Part shown: piece after piece, positions 1 through 6,098 of the stretch
Layout of the letters: each line of letters starts with the position of its first letter
How positions within the stretch are numbered: the stretch's first letter is position 1
NCBI GenBank assembly: GCA_023387375.1
Contig: JAEWIE010000008.1
Span: forward strand, 1-7,504
Origin: Bacteroidota bacterium
GTDB taxonomy: Bacteria > Bacteroidota > Bacteroidia > Flavobacteriales > Weeksellaceae
Length of the DNA stretch: 7,504 bases
Direction of reading: 5' to 3'
The notes under the pieces: generated by a model
The model's database searches: none
Told to the model about the DNA's origin: nothing
Seen by the model: only the letters and a program-made list of their open reading frames with translations
Made by a program: the position numbers and the translations under genes

Positions 1-1
1 C

Positions 2-868
2 AAACATCTTTTGTTTGCGCTTTTAGTGGTCATCGTTTGGGGACTTAATTTTATTGCCATTTTTGTAGGTTTAAAGGAGCTTCCTCCTTTTTTGTTTTGC
101 ACTATTCGTTTTGCAATGTCTGCAATTCCATTTGTGTTCTTTTTCCCTAGACCCAAAGCGCCCATTCTTACTCTTGTTGCTTTTGGCCTATTTAACTTTG
201 CCATTCAGTTTGGACTCATGTTTAGTGGCATTTACTTTGGAATGTCGCCAGGACTTGCCTCCCTTATCGTGCAAGTACAGGTATTCTTCTCGATCGGACT
301 TGCTTATTTGCTTTTTAACGAAAAACCTGGGATCATTAAAATTATTGGATCGCTCATTTCCTTTGTAGGGCTTGGTATCGTGGCCTCAAAAGTAGGAGGC
401 GAAGTGACTCTCATTGGTTTGCTGCTCACCGTTCTTGCCGCGCTATCTTGGGCACTAGGAAATATTTTCACAAAAAAGGTGAATGCAGACTCGCCCTTGG
501 CTCTTGTGGTTTGGGGGAATTTGATTGCCCTTCCTTTTATGGCCACAACTTCGTTTTTGATCGACGGTCCTGAGCTTATTTTGGAGTCATTTCAGAACAT
601 TTCATGGGTGACGATTGGAGCTATACTTTATGTCGTTTATTTCTCCACGCATTTAGCCTACGGACTTTGGGCATTTTTGATGAACAAGTACGCCACTGCG
701 GTTGTGGTTCCGTATACTCTTTTGATACCTGTGGTTGGATTCCTAAGTTCAGCTCTGTTTCTAGGGGAAGAATTGACGCCTTGGAAGCTTAGTGCTTCGG
801 CCTTTATCTTAAGCGGCCTTGTTTTTAATCTTTTTGAAAAGAAGATTCGTGCCTTTATAAAAAAGTAG
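2..868 (+). CDS. eamA: EamA-type DMT-family exporter, 5' end cut by the window edge
   Basis: This is an inner-membrane exporter of the drug/metabolite transporter superfamily. In E. coli the counterpart EamA (YdeD) exports O-acetylserine and cysteine. The reading frame is open to the left edge: three in-frame codons (K-H-L) precede the TTG at 11, so the true ATG is probably just outside the window and the TTG is an internal Leu codon. The product is almost entirely hydrophobic, with about ten membrane segments in two EamA repeats (roughly residues 1-125 and 130-275). Stretches closely match E. coli EamA as I recall it: ALLVVIVWGLNF near the start, FGMSPGLASL near residue 77, SWALGNIFTKK near 145 and LIPVVGFLSSALFLGEELT near 240. 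The 285 visible residues compare with about 299 in E. coli. The family is firm; the substrate is inferred by resemblance. A hairpin terminator starts 33 bases past the stop. Confidence 0.88.
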   Translation, partial: KHLLFALLVVIVWGLNFIAIFVGLKELPPFLFCTIRFAMSAIPFVFFFPRPKAPILTLVAFGLFNFAIQFGLMFSGIYFGMSPGLASLIVQVQVFFSIGLAYLLFNEKPGIIKIIGSLISFVGLGIVASKVGGEVTLIGLLLTVLAALSWALGNIFTKKVNADSPLALVVWGNLIALPFMATTSFLIDGPELILESFQNISWVTIGAILYVVYFSTHLAYGLWAFLMNKYATAVVVPYTLLIPVVGFLSSALFLGEELTPWKLSASAFILSGLVFNLFEKKIRAFIKK

Positions 869-901
869 TCTGCAAGTATAGATGCATTCTAAGATTTTAA
901 A

Positions 902-927
902 AAAATCCGTTCGAGCGAACGGATTTT
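902..927 (+). terminator. Intrinsic terminator of eamA, probably bidirectional
   Basis: The arms AAAATCCGTTCG (902-913) and CGAACGGATTTT (916-927) are perfectly complementary. They fold into an 11-bp stem with a GAGC tetraloop. The plus strand ends in TTTT. The minus strand ends in a run of seven Ts (complement of A899-A905), so the hairpin can stop transcription from both sides. It begins 33 bases after the eamA stop codon and lies in a convergent region facing uvrA. Confidence 0.85.
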
Positions 928-966
928 CTAGATAAATACATCTCATTTTTTTAATTAAACAACAAC

Positions 967-994
967 AAAAAAGAGAAGCCGACGGTGCTTCTCT
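967..994 (-). terminator. Second hairpin terminator, minus-strand orientation
   Basis: AGAGAAGC (972-979) and GCTTCTCT (987-994) form a perfect 8-bp stem around a 7-base loop. Read on the minus strand, the hairpin runs directly into six Ts (complement of A967-A972), the classic intrinsic layout. On the plus strand it is followed only by CTAGATTTT. It therefore most likely ends minus-strand transcription. It is about 200 bases beyond the uvrA stop, which is far for uvrA's own terminator, and fits better as the end of a small minus-strand unit starting near 1068. Confidence 0.72.
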
Positions 995-1001
995 CTAGAT
1001 T

Positions 1002-1049
1002 TTATCTTCGATATTTGATGATTTCGACTATGGGAAAATGAATTTTCAT
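1002..1049 (-). CDS. Possible 15-codon small ORF inside the candidate transcript
   Basis: An ATG at 1049-1047 on the minus strand opens an ORF reading MKIHFPIVEIIKYRR and ending in TAA at 1004-1002, just before the terminator stem at 994. The predicted transcription start would give it a leader of about 20 nt. The peptide would be basic and partly hydrophobic. I do not recognise it, and a 15-codon ORF is expected by chance at this length. Its only support is its fit between a -7 element and a terminator. Confidence 0.15.
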   Translation of the reverse strand: MKIHFPIVEIIKYRR

Positions 1050-1074
1050 TTGATTTTCTTTTTCGAATACATTT

Positions 1075-1082
1075 CAAAGATA
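1075..1082 (-). promoter_or_regulatory. Bacteroidota -7 element for the small minus-strand unit
   Basis: The minus strand reads TATCTTTG, an exact match to TAnnTTTG, the -7 element used by the primary sigma factor of Bacteroidota. No TTG-type -33 element is visible 17-23 bases upstream; that space is largely a T-run. An 8-mer with six fixed positions occurs by chance in AT-rich DNA, so support is modest and rests on the terminator placed about 80 bases downstream. Confidence 0.35.
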
Positions 1083-1129
1083 GAAAAAAAAAGGAAAGTC
1101 TACATGAATTGAATGTTAAGATTCACGTC

Positions 1130-1153
1130 TTATCCACAAAATTTTGTGGATTA
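1130..1153. repeat. Perfect 20-bp palindrome with inverted DnaA-box-like sites
   Basis: ATCCACAAAA (1132-1141) is followed immediately by its exact reverse complement TTTTGTGGAT (1142-1151). With flanking bases, the left arm is TTATCCACA (1130-1138), identical to the classical DnaA-box consensus. The right arm read on the minus strand is TAATCCACA, one base off. The palindrome lies 39 bases past the uvrA stop. Neither strand continues into a T-run, so it is a poor intrinsic terminator. It could be a DnaA-binding site, another dimeric-protein site, or an RNA stem protecting the uvrA 3' end. Confidence 0.55.
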
Positions 1154-1190
1154 ATAAAAGGATGACCCACTTAAAAACAGCAAAAATGGT

Positions 1191-3977
1191 CTATAGCTTT
1201 TCAGCTACATACTTTGCCGTGCGAGACTTTTTGTTTTTTGCAAGTTCCTCGGGTGTACCTGCGAAAACCAGCTCACCTCCGTGTTTACCCGCTTCTGGAC
1301 CAATGTCCACAATATAATCGGCTGACTTGATTATATCGGGTTGGTGTTCAATTACCATCACGGAGTGACCCAGTTCAATTAACGCTTGAAGGGAAGTAAG
1401 TAGTTTTTGGATGTCGTGAAAATGCAGTCCCGTAGAAGGTTCATCAAAAATAAATAAAGTTTTGTCCGTCGTGTATCCTTTCACAAGAAAAGAGGCTAAC
1501 TTAATACGCTGCGCTTCCCCACCAGAAAGGGTAGAGGAGCTTTGTCCTAGTTGCAAGTACCCAAGACCTACATCTTGCAGTGGTTTTAATTTGGTTACGA
1601 TTTTGGTTTCCTCATTGTCTTCGAAAAACTCGATCGCTTCGTCCACCGTGAGATGAAGGATGTCAGAAATGTTTTTGTCGTCAAATTTAACCTCGAGAAT
1701 CTCTTGTTTGAATCTTGAACCTTTGCAAACTTCGCACTCAATTTCAATGTCTGCCATAAACTGCATGGACACATTGATCACTCCTTCTCCTTTGCACTCA
1801 TCGCATCTACCGCCGTCTACGTTGAACGAGAAATGCTTGGTTTTATACCCCATCATCTTGGAAAGCTTTTGCTTGGCAAATAACTCTCGAATGTCATCGT
1901 AAGCTTTCAGATAGGTCACAGGATTAGACCTAGAAGATTTTCCAATTGGGTTTTGATCAATTAGTTCTAGGTTTTTTACTAATTTCTTAGGAAAGCTTAC
2001 ACTGTCATAATCGCCCTGTTTTCCGCCATGTCCAAGTTGAATTTGAATATCATTCTTTACAATCTCTTTCATGAGTGTGGATTTTCCACTACCCGAGACT
2101 CCCGTAATGACCGTAAGCATTTCAAGAGGAAGATCCACATCCATGTTTTTCAGATTGTTTTCCCGAGCTCCCCGAACCTTCACAAATTCTTTAGGCTCTC
2201 TTCTTTTTGCCGGAACTTTGATCTCAAGTCTTCCGGTTAGGTATTTTGAAGTCAAGGTATCCGCGTTTTTTAGGGCAGTAAAATCGCCTGCAAAGACAAG
2301 TTCGCCTCCCAGGTAACCCGCCTCAGGACCAATGTCAATAATATAATCCGCAGCGCGCATGATGTCTTCATCGTGTTCCACGACAATGACAGTATTGCCT
2401 AAATCTCTAAGGTTTTTTAAAACCTGAATTAGGTTTTCGGTGTCTCTTGAGTGGAGTCCGATAGAAGGCTCGTCAAGTATGTAGATCGATCCTACAAGGG
2501 AGCTTCCAAGGCTTGTCGCGAGATTAATTCGCTGACTCTCCCCTCCCGAAAGGGTGTTCGAGGTTCGGTTTAAATTTAAATATCCGAGTCCTACTTTTAA
2601 GAGAAAATCGATTCTCGTACGAATCTCATAGAGAAGTCTTTTGGCTACTTCCTCATCGTACTCGTTTAGTTTAAGGGATTCCATAACCACATGGAGCTCA
2701 TCCAGGGGTAGGGAGATGAGTGATTGAATGGAATGGGAGTCTACTTTGACCCACTGCGTTTCTTCTCTTAATCGAAGTCCTTCACAGGTAGGGCAAAGTG
2801 TTTTTCCGCGATAACGTGAAAGCATCACGCGGTATTGAATTTTGTATAGATTTTCTTCCACCATGGCAAAGAAATGATCAATGCTTGGGAAGTTCTTTGA
2901 ACCGTCTCCTTTCCACAAATAGTTCTTTTGCTCTTTGGAGAGTTCATTGTAGGGTTTGTGAATCGGGAAGTCTTTTGCTTTTTTGATGAATTCTCTCTTC
3001 CATTCACTCATGCTTTCTCCTTTCCAGCAAGCTACCGCATCTTCGTAGAGAGAGAGGCTTTTGTTTGGAACGACTAAATCCGGATCGATGCCGATCACTT
3101 TTCCGTAGCCCTCACAGGTAGGGCAGGCTCCTAACGGATTGTTAAAGCTAAAGAAATGAACATTAGGTTCGATGAATTCAATGCCGTCTAATTCAAATTT
3201 ATTAGAGAATTCAAAGACTTCTTGCGTCTGGGTGTTTTTAAGGGAAAGGCTTCCTCTTCCTTCGTAAAAAGCAAGTTGAATGGAGTCCGCTAAACGCTGC
3301 AAAAAACTTTCTTCCTCGTGATAGAAAAACCGCTCAATCACTAAGTTGACTTCCATTTTAGGCTCAGGTACAAATCCAAAGCTTTCAAGGTCTTCTATTT
3401 CCACTACATTTCCATCGACTTCGAGACGGTTGAATCCCGAGAGTTTCAAGGTTTTTAAAACTTCTGTGAAATCATCTTTACTGAAAATAAGGGGGACACG
3501 AAGTAGAAATGGAGTTTCTTTTTCTTGGGTTTTTAGAAAGTCAATAATGCTAGTGACCGTATCTTTCGTGACCTCACGGTTTGAGATCGGTGAGAATGTT
3601 CTTCCAATTCGAGCATAGAGTAGCTTCAAGTAATCGTAGATCTCAGTAGATGTGCCCACAGTAGATCGAGGATTAGAGGAAATTACTTTTTGCTGTATCG
3701 CAATGGAAGGGGCTAGTCCCTTGATATCATCAATTTTGGGTTTTTCAAGTTTTCCCAAAAATTGTCTTGCGTAGGAACTTAGACTTTCCACGTATCTTCT
3801 TTGACCTTCGGCATAAATGGTATCAAAGGCAAGAGAAGATTTTCCACTTCCGGAAACGCCCGTAATCACCACAAGTTTATTTTTAGGAATCAGAACGTCA
3901 ATATGTTTGAGATTATTAAGATGGGCATTTTTTACAAAAAGTTCCTTCTTAATATCTATCGTATCAGGTGTTTTCAT
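1191..3977 (-). CDS. uvrA: UvrABC excinuclease subunit A, damage-recognition ATPase
   Basis: UvrA is a cytoplasmic ABC-class ATPase. As a dimer it finds bulky DNA lesions and loads UvrB to start nucleotide excision repair. Counting from the ATG at 3977 (928 aa; E. coli UvrA has 940), I see Walker A GVSGSGKSS (40-48), CPTC pairs (285-288, 395-398), signature LSGGESQR (476-483), Walker B YILDEP (499-504), second Walker A GVSGSGKST (626-634), the zinc finger CDEC...CEVC (725-728, 748-751), second signature LSGGEAQR (817-824) and FIFDEP (842-847). The region between the first Walker A and residue 285 is long enough to hold the UvrB-binding domain, so this is standard UvrA rather than the shortened UvrA2. 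A TTG at 3998 would add seven residues but overlaps the predicted promoter, so I prefer the ATG. The E. coli CxxC pair just before the 285-288 pair is absent. The gene appears to be a single-gene unit. Confidence 0.97.
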   Translation of the reverse strand: MKTPDTIDIKKELFVKNAHLNNLKHIDVLIPKNKLVVITGVSGSGKSSLAFDTIYAEGQRRYVESLSSYARQFLGKLEKPKIDDIKGLAPSIAIQQKVISSNPRSTVGTSTEIYDYLKLLYARIGRTFSPISNREVTKDTVTSIIDFLKTQEKETPFLLRVPLIFSKDDFTEVLKTLKLSGFNRLEVDGNVVEIEDLESFGFVPEPKMEVNLVIERFFYHEEESFLQRLADSIQLAFYEGRGSLSLKNTQTQEVFEFSNKFELDGIEFIEPNVHFFSFNNPLGACPTCEGYGKVIGIDPDLVVPNKSLSLYEDAVACWKGESMSEWKREFIKKAKDFPIHKPYNELSKEQKNYLWKGDGSKNFPSIDHFFAMVEENLYKIQYRVMLSRYRGKTLCPTCEGLRLREETQWVKVDSHSIQSLISLPLDELHVVMESLKLNEYDEEVAKRLLYEIRTRIDFLLKVGLGYLNLNRTSNTLSGGESQRINLATSLGSSLVGSIYILDEPSIGLHSRDTENLIQVLKNLRDLGNTVIVVEHDEDIMRAADYIIDIGPEAGYLGGELVFAGDFTALKNADTLTSKYLTGRLEIKVPAKRREPKEFVKVRGARENNLKNMDVDLPLEMLTVITGVSGSGKSTLMKEIVKNDIQIQLGHGGKQGDYDSVSFPKKLVKNLELIDQNPIGKSSRSNPVTYLKAYDDIRELFAKQKLSKMMGYKTKHFSFNVDGGRCDECKGEGVINVSMQFMADIEIECEVCKGSRFKQEILEVKFDDKNISDILHLTVDEAIEFFEDNEETKIVTKLKPLQDVGLGYLQLGQSSSTLSGGEAQRIKLASFLVKGYTTDKTLFIFDEPSTGLHFHDIQKLLTSLQALIELGHSVMVIEHQPDIIKSADYIVDIGPEAGKHGGELVFAGTPEELAKNKKSRTAKYVAEKL

Positions 3978-3995
3978 GTTGAAATTTGGAGAGCA

Positions 3996-4003
3996 CAAAA
4001 TTA
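3996..4003 (-). promoter_or_regulatory. uvrA promoter, -7 element
   Basis: The minus strand reads TAATTTTG, an exact TAnnTTTG match, 18 bases before the uvrA ATG at 3977. Transcription would start around 3990, leaving a leader of only about 12 nt. The upstream TTTAGG near the expected -33 position is a poor match to TTG. The element overlaps the alternative TTG start at 3998, which argues against that start. I see no SOS (LexA) box nearby. Confidence 0.55.
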
Positions 4004-4105
4004 CGGAAAAATTTTTGCCTAAAGGAGGGAAAGAAGGGTAAGAATCTTGGACGTAGTTCTTGAAAGCGATCTCCTTATAGGTTTCAACAATTTAAATTCA
4101 AATTT

Positions 4106-4116
4106 CCATAGATAAA
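4106..4116 (+). repeat. CCATAGATAAA direct repeat, copy 1
   Basis: CCATAGATAAA occurs here and again, identically, at 4185-4195, 79 bases apart start to start. This copy lies about 40 bases upstream of the receptor -7 element and the other lies within the predicted 5' leader. It is followed by a short inverted repeat, ATAAA (4112-4116) and TTTAT (4122-4126). The layout suggests paired protein-binding sites flanking a promoter, but chance is possible in AT-rich DNA. Confidence 0.4.
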
Positions 4117-4154
4117 TAGTGTTTATTTCATGGCTCGATTGCGAAAAACATAAT

Positions 4155-4162
4155 TATATTTG
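4155..4162 (+). promoter_or_regulatory. Promoter of the TonB-dependent receptor gene, -7 element
   Basis: TATATTTG is an exact match to the Bacteroidota -7 consensus TAnnTTTG and is the best match on this strand in the 4022-4255 intergenic region. Transcription would start near 4168-4170, giving an mRNA leader of about 87 nt before the ATG at 4256. The nearest upstream TTG (4139-4141) leaves only 13 bases of spacing, shorter than usual, so the -33 element is unclear and an activator may be needed. Confidence 0.6.
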
Positions 4163-4168
4163 CCTGCG

Positions 4169-4211
4169 AAATTGCTCAAAACACCCATAGATAAACTATT
4201 TTGAGTAATTT
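4169..4211 (+). promoter_or_regulatory. Stem-loop at the 5' end of the predicted receptor mRNA
   Basis: AAATTGCTCAAAA (4169-4181) pairs with TTTTGAGTAATTT (4199-4211): 13 consecutive pairs, one of them G-U in RNA. The 17-base loop contains the second CCATAGATAAA copy (4185-4195). The stem begins almost exactly at the predicted transcription start, so it could be a 5' stabilising hairpin, a target for an RNA or protein, or, as DNA, a dimer operator over the start site. It is too small to be a cobalamin riboswitch. Function is inferred; the pairing is seen directly. Confidence 0.5.
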
Positions 4212-4255
4212 GTTAGATTATATAATTTTAGATTATTTGTCAAAATTTTACATTT

Positions 4256-6064
4256 ATGAAAAGATCCAGTATCGCGATTTTTGCCCTTTTTGCTTCAATC
4301 TCTCTCTTCGCACAAACGAAAGAAGCGGAATTAGAAGAAGTTTCCATTGAAGGAAAATTCATGTCGCTTCCCTATAAGACGCTGAATGAAAATATCGTTG
4401 TATTAACGAGAGGGGAAATTGAAAGTTCACCTGCGCAAAGTCTGGAGGAAATTCTTCAGCAAACCTTAGGACTTGATGTGCAGCGTCGGGGAGTGTCAGG
4501 GGTGCAGTCCGATATCTCCATTCGTGGAGGATCTTTTGAACAGTCTCTTATTTTGATTAACGGAATCCGCATGAACGATGCGCAAACAGGGCACAATTCC
4601 TTTAACATACCTGTAGATTTAGAGAATGTAGAGAGAATAGAAATTGTAAAAGGCCCTGCGGCAAGACGCTATGGAAACAATGCATTTGCGGGCGTAGTCA
4701 ATATTGTTACTAGGACAAATGACACTGACCATGTGCGAATTAAAGCGCAAGCTGGTGATTTTTCGTCCTACGGTCTTAGCGCCAGTGCGACGCTTGGAAG
4801 TGAGAAATTCCGTCATCTAATCCAAGCCTCGACAAACGCATCAGAGGGATATAGGCACAATACGGATTATAAAATCCAAAATATTTTTTATCAAAATGAA
4901 CTTCGGATTCCAGAGGGGAAACTAAAATTTCAAGCGGGCTTTACCCAGAGAAAATTTGGAGCTAATGGGTTTTATGCCTCGCCCCTTGCGACCGAACAGT
5001 ACGAAGAAACGCAGGCTTCTCTTGTAAGTATAGGACTTGAGAAAGCGGTAGGGAAAGTCCAACTAAAATCAAATGTATTTTGGCGTCGAGGACAGGATTT
5101 GTACTTGTACAACCGAGCGAAGCCTGAGGGCTATCGAAATATGCACATAGGCAATACGTATGGGGGAGAAATAAATGCAGCAGTCCCCTCGAAACTAGGG
5201 TATTCAGGTATTGGAATCGAACTAAGACAAGAAGATTTAGCCAGTAACAACCTAGGAGCAAGAAACCGTTTCTTAGCACAAGGATTCTTTGAACATCATT
5301 TTTCCTTCTTCGAAAATAAATTGCAAATCGTCCCTGGAATCACCTGGGCAAATTATTCAGGTGTGGGATCCTTCTTTTATCCAGGAATGGATTTAGGATA
5401 TAATTTTAACGATCACCATAAACTCTATGCAAACGCTGCAAGGGTGCATCGAATTCCTACGTTCACAGATTTGTATTACGTAAGTAGTAACGAAATCGGA
5501 AATCCCGATTTAAGTCCGGAGAATGCATTTAGTTATGAAGTAGGATATCGCTATTTGCACGGGGGAGTTCTTGCCAAAGCGAGCGTCTTTGGAAGGGAAA
5601 CAAAAAATGGAATTGACTGGATCAAAAATGAGGTTTCCGATCCGTGGGTGGCTCAAAACGTCGGTGAAATTTCAACGCTTGGATTCGAGGCGGAGTTTTC
5701 CGTAAGACCCAATCGATTTGTAAAGTCTTATTCTCTTGGGTATACCTACTTAAATCAAGAGCTTGACACCAAGGCGGACCTATCTAAATATGTTTTAGAT
5801 CATCAGCGTCACCAGCTTATTGGAACCCTTGAGAATCAATGGACCAGAAAGCTTTCGAGTGAATGGGTATATCGTTTCCAATCAAGAGCGAACGGATATA
5901 GCTATCATCTTTTGGATGCGAAGGTAAATTACGAGCTTCGCGCAATGAATCTTTTTCTGCTTGTACAGAATTTGACCAATACGGATTATCATGAAGCCTT
6001 TGGCGTACCGATGCCAGGTCGTTATTTTGGAGTAGGGGCAAGTGTAAGGCTTGATTTTAAATAA
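4256..6064 (+). CDS. TonB-dependent outer-membrane receptor, BtuB-sized
   Basis: This is a ligand-gated outer-membrane channel that imports a scarce nutrient (siderophore, cobalamin or similar) using energy from TonB-ExbB-ExbD. The 602-residue product starts with a signal peptide (MKRSSIAIFALFASISLFA, cleavage near A19/Q20). A short acidic segment follows (ELEEVSIEG, the usual TonB-box position) and then a plug domain (about 40-160). The plug carries ISIRGGSFEQSLILINGIRMND (87-108) and ERIEIVKGPAARRYGNNAFAGVVNIVT (126-152). The rest is a 22-strand-type barrel with typical motifs such as RIPTFTDLYY, NPDLSPENAFSYEVGY and LFLLVQNLTNTDYHEA. There is no N-terminal CarboxypepD_reg domain and no SusD partner, so it is not a SusC polysaccharide transporter. 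Length is close to BtuB (614), but no cobalamin riboswitch precedes it and the ligand is unknown. The chain ends LDFK, not in the usual terminal aromatic residue. The ATG is preceded by AT-rich sequence without a Shine-Dalgarno. Confidence 0.93.
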   Translation: MKRSSIAIFALFASISLFAQTKEAELEEVSIEGKFMSLPYKTLNENIVVLTRGEIESSPAQSLEEILQQTLGLDVQRRGVSGVQSDISIRGGSFEQSLILINGIRMNDAQTGHNSFNIPVDLENVERIEIVKGPAARRYGNNAFAGVVNIVTRTNDTDHVRIKAQAGDFSSYGLSASATLGSEKFRHLIQASTNASEGYRHNTDYKIQNIFYQNELRIPEGKLKFQAGFTQRKFGANGFYASPLATEQYEETQASLVSIGLEKAVGKVQLKSNVFWRRGQDLYLYNRAKPEGYRNMHIGNTYGGEINAAVPSKLGYSGIGIELRQEDLASNNLGARNRFLAQGFFEHHFSFFENKLQIVPGITWANYSGVGSFFYPGMDLGYNFNDHHKLYANAARVHRIPTFTDLYYVSSNEIGNPDLSPENAFSYEVGYRYLHGGVLAKASVFGRETKNGIDWIKNEVSDPWVAQNVGEISTLGFEAEFSVRPNRFVKSYSLGYTYLNQELDTKADLSKYVLDHQRHQLIGTLENQWTRKLSSEWVYRFQSRANGYSYHLLDAKVNYELRAMNLFLLVQNLTNTDYHEAFGVPMPGRYFGVGASVRLDFK

Positions 6065-6085
6065 GGGAATCGAACAAAAATTTTG

Positions 6086-6093
6086 TATTTTTG
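6086..6093 (+). promoter_or_regulatory. Promoter of the DUF2490-like gene, -7 element
   Basis: TATTTTTG exactly matches TAnnTTTG and ends only five bases before the ATG at 6099. With the usual spacing, transcription would begin at or next to the ATG, giving a leaderless or nearly leaderless mRNA. A small palindrome, ACAAAA (6074-6079) and TTTTGT (6081-6086), abuts the element and may be an operator. No -33 TTG is visible at normal spacing. It lies in the 34-bp gap after the receptor gene. Confidence 0.5.
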
Positions 6094-6098
6094 CCTCC

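Larger units (their letters stand above)
967..1068 (-). ncRNA. Candidate small transcript of about 100 nt (hypothetical)
   Basis: A TATCTTTG element (1082-1075 on the minus strand) would place a transcription start near 1068. The strong minus-strand terminator at 994-967 would end the RNA after about 100 nt. Nothing longer than a 15-codon ORF fits inside. The segment 1036-1051 can form a small hairpin, with AAATGAA and TTCATTT arms around TT. I recognise no known RNA family (not tmRNA, SRP RNA or tRNA), and no -33 element is visible. The unit is inferred from its two ends only. It could equally be the 3' trailer of uvrA with a chance promoter match. Confidence 0.28.

Noticed and set aside
2079..2087. 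DnaA-box-like TTTTCCACT inside uvrA (also near 3840)
   Set aside because: Both come from the codons of the conserved Walker A motifs and deviate from the consensus, so they are explained by protein coding.
2071..2316. Plus-strand ORFs within the uvrA region and minus-strand ORFs within the receptor gene
   Set aside because: They lie opposite strongly supported genes, show no recognisable domain, and their amino-acid composition is that expected of antisense frames.
3978..3998. TTG-initiated seven-residue N-terminal extension of UvrA
   Set aside because: The TTG lies inside the predicted -7 promoter element, and the ATG at 3977 gives a normal UvrA N-terminus.
4022..4105. Small coding region upstream of the receptor gene
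   Set aside because: No ORF here has a plausible start, promoter and length; the segment is best read as intergenic sequence between divergent promoters.
4163..4255. Cobalamin or other riboswitch in front of the receptor gene
   Set aside because: The predicted leader is only about 87 nt and shows one simple stem-loop; no B12-box or multi-helix architecture is recognisable.
6051..6098. Upstream ATG for the DUF2490-like protein overlapping the receptor gene
   Set aside because: It would place 16 residues ahead of a well-formed signal peptide, and the -7 element at 6086-6093 lies downstream of it.
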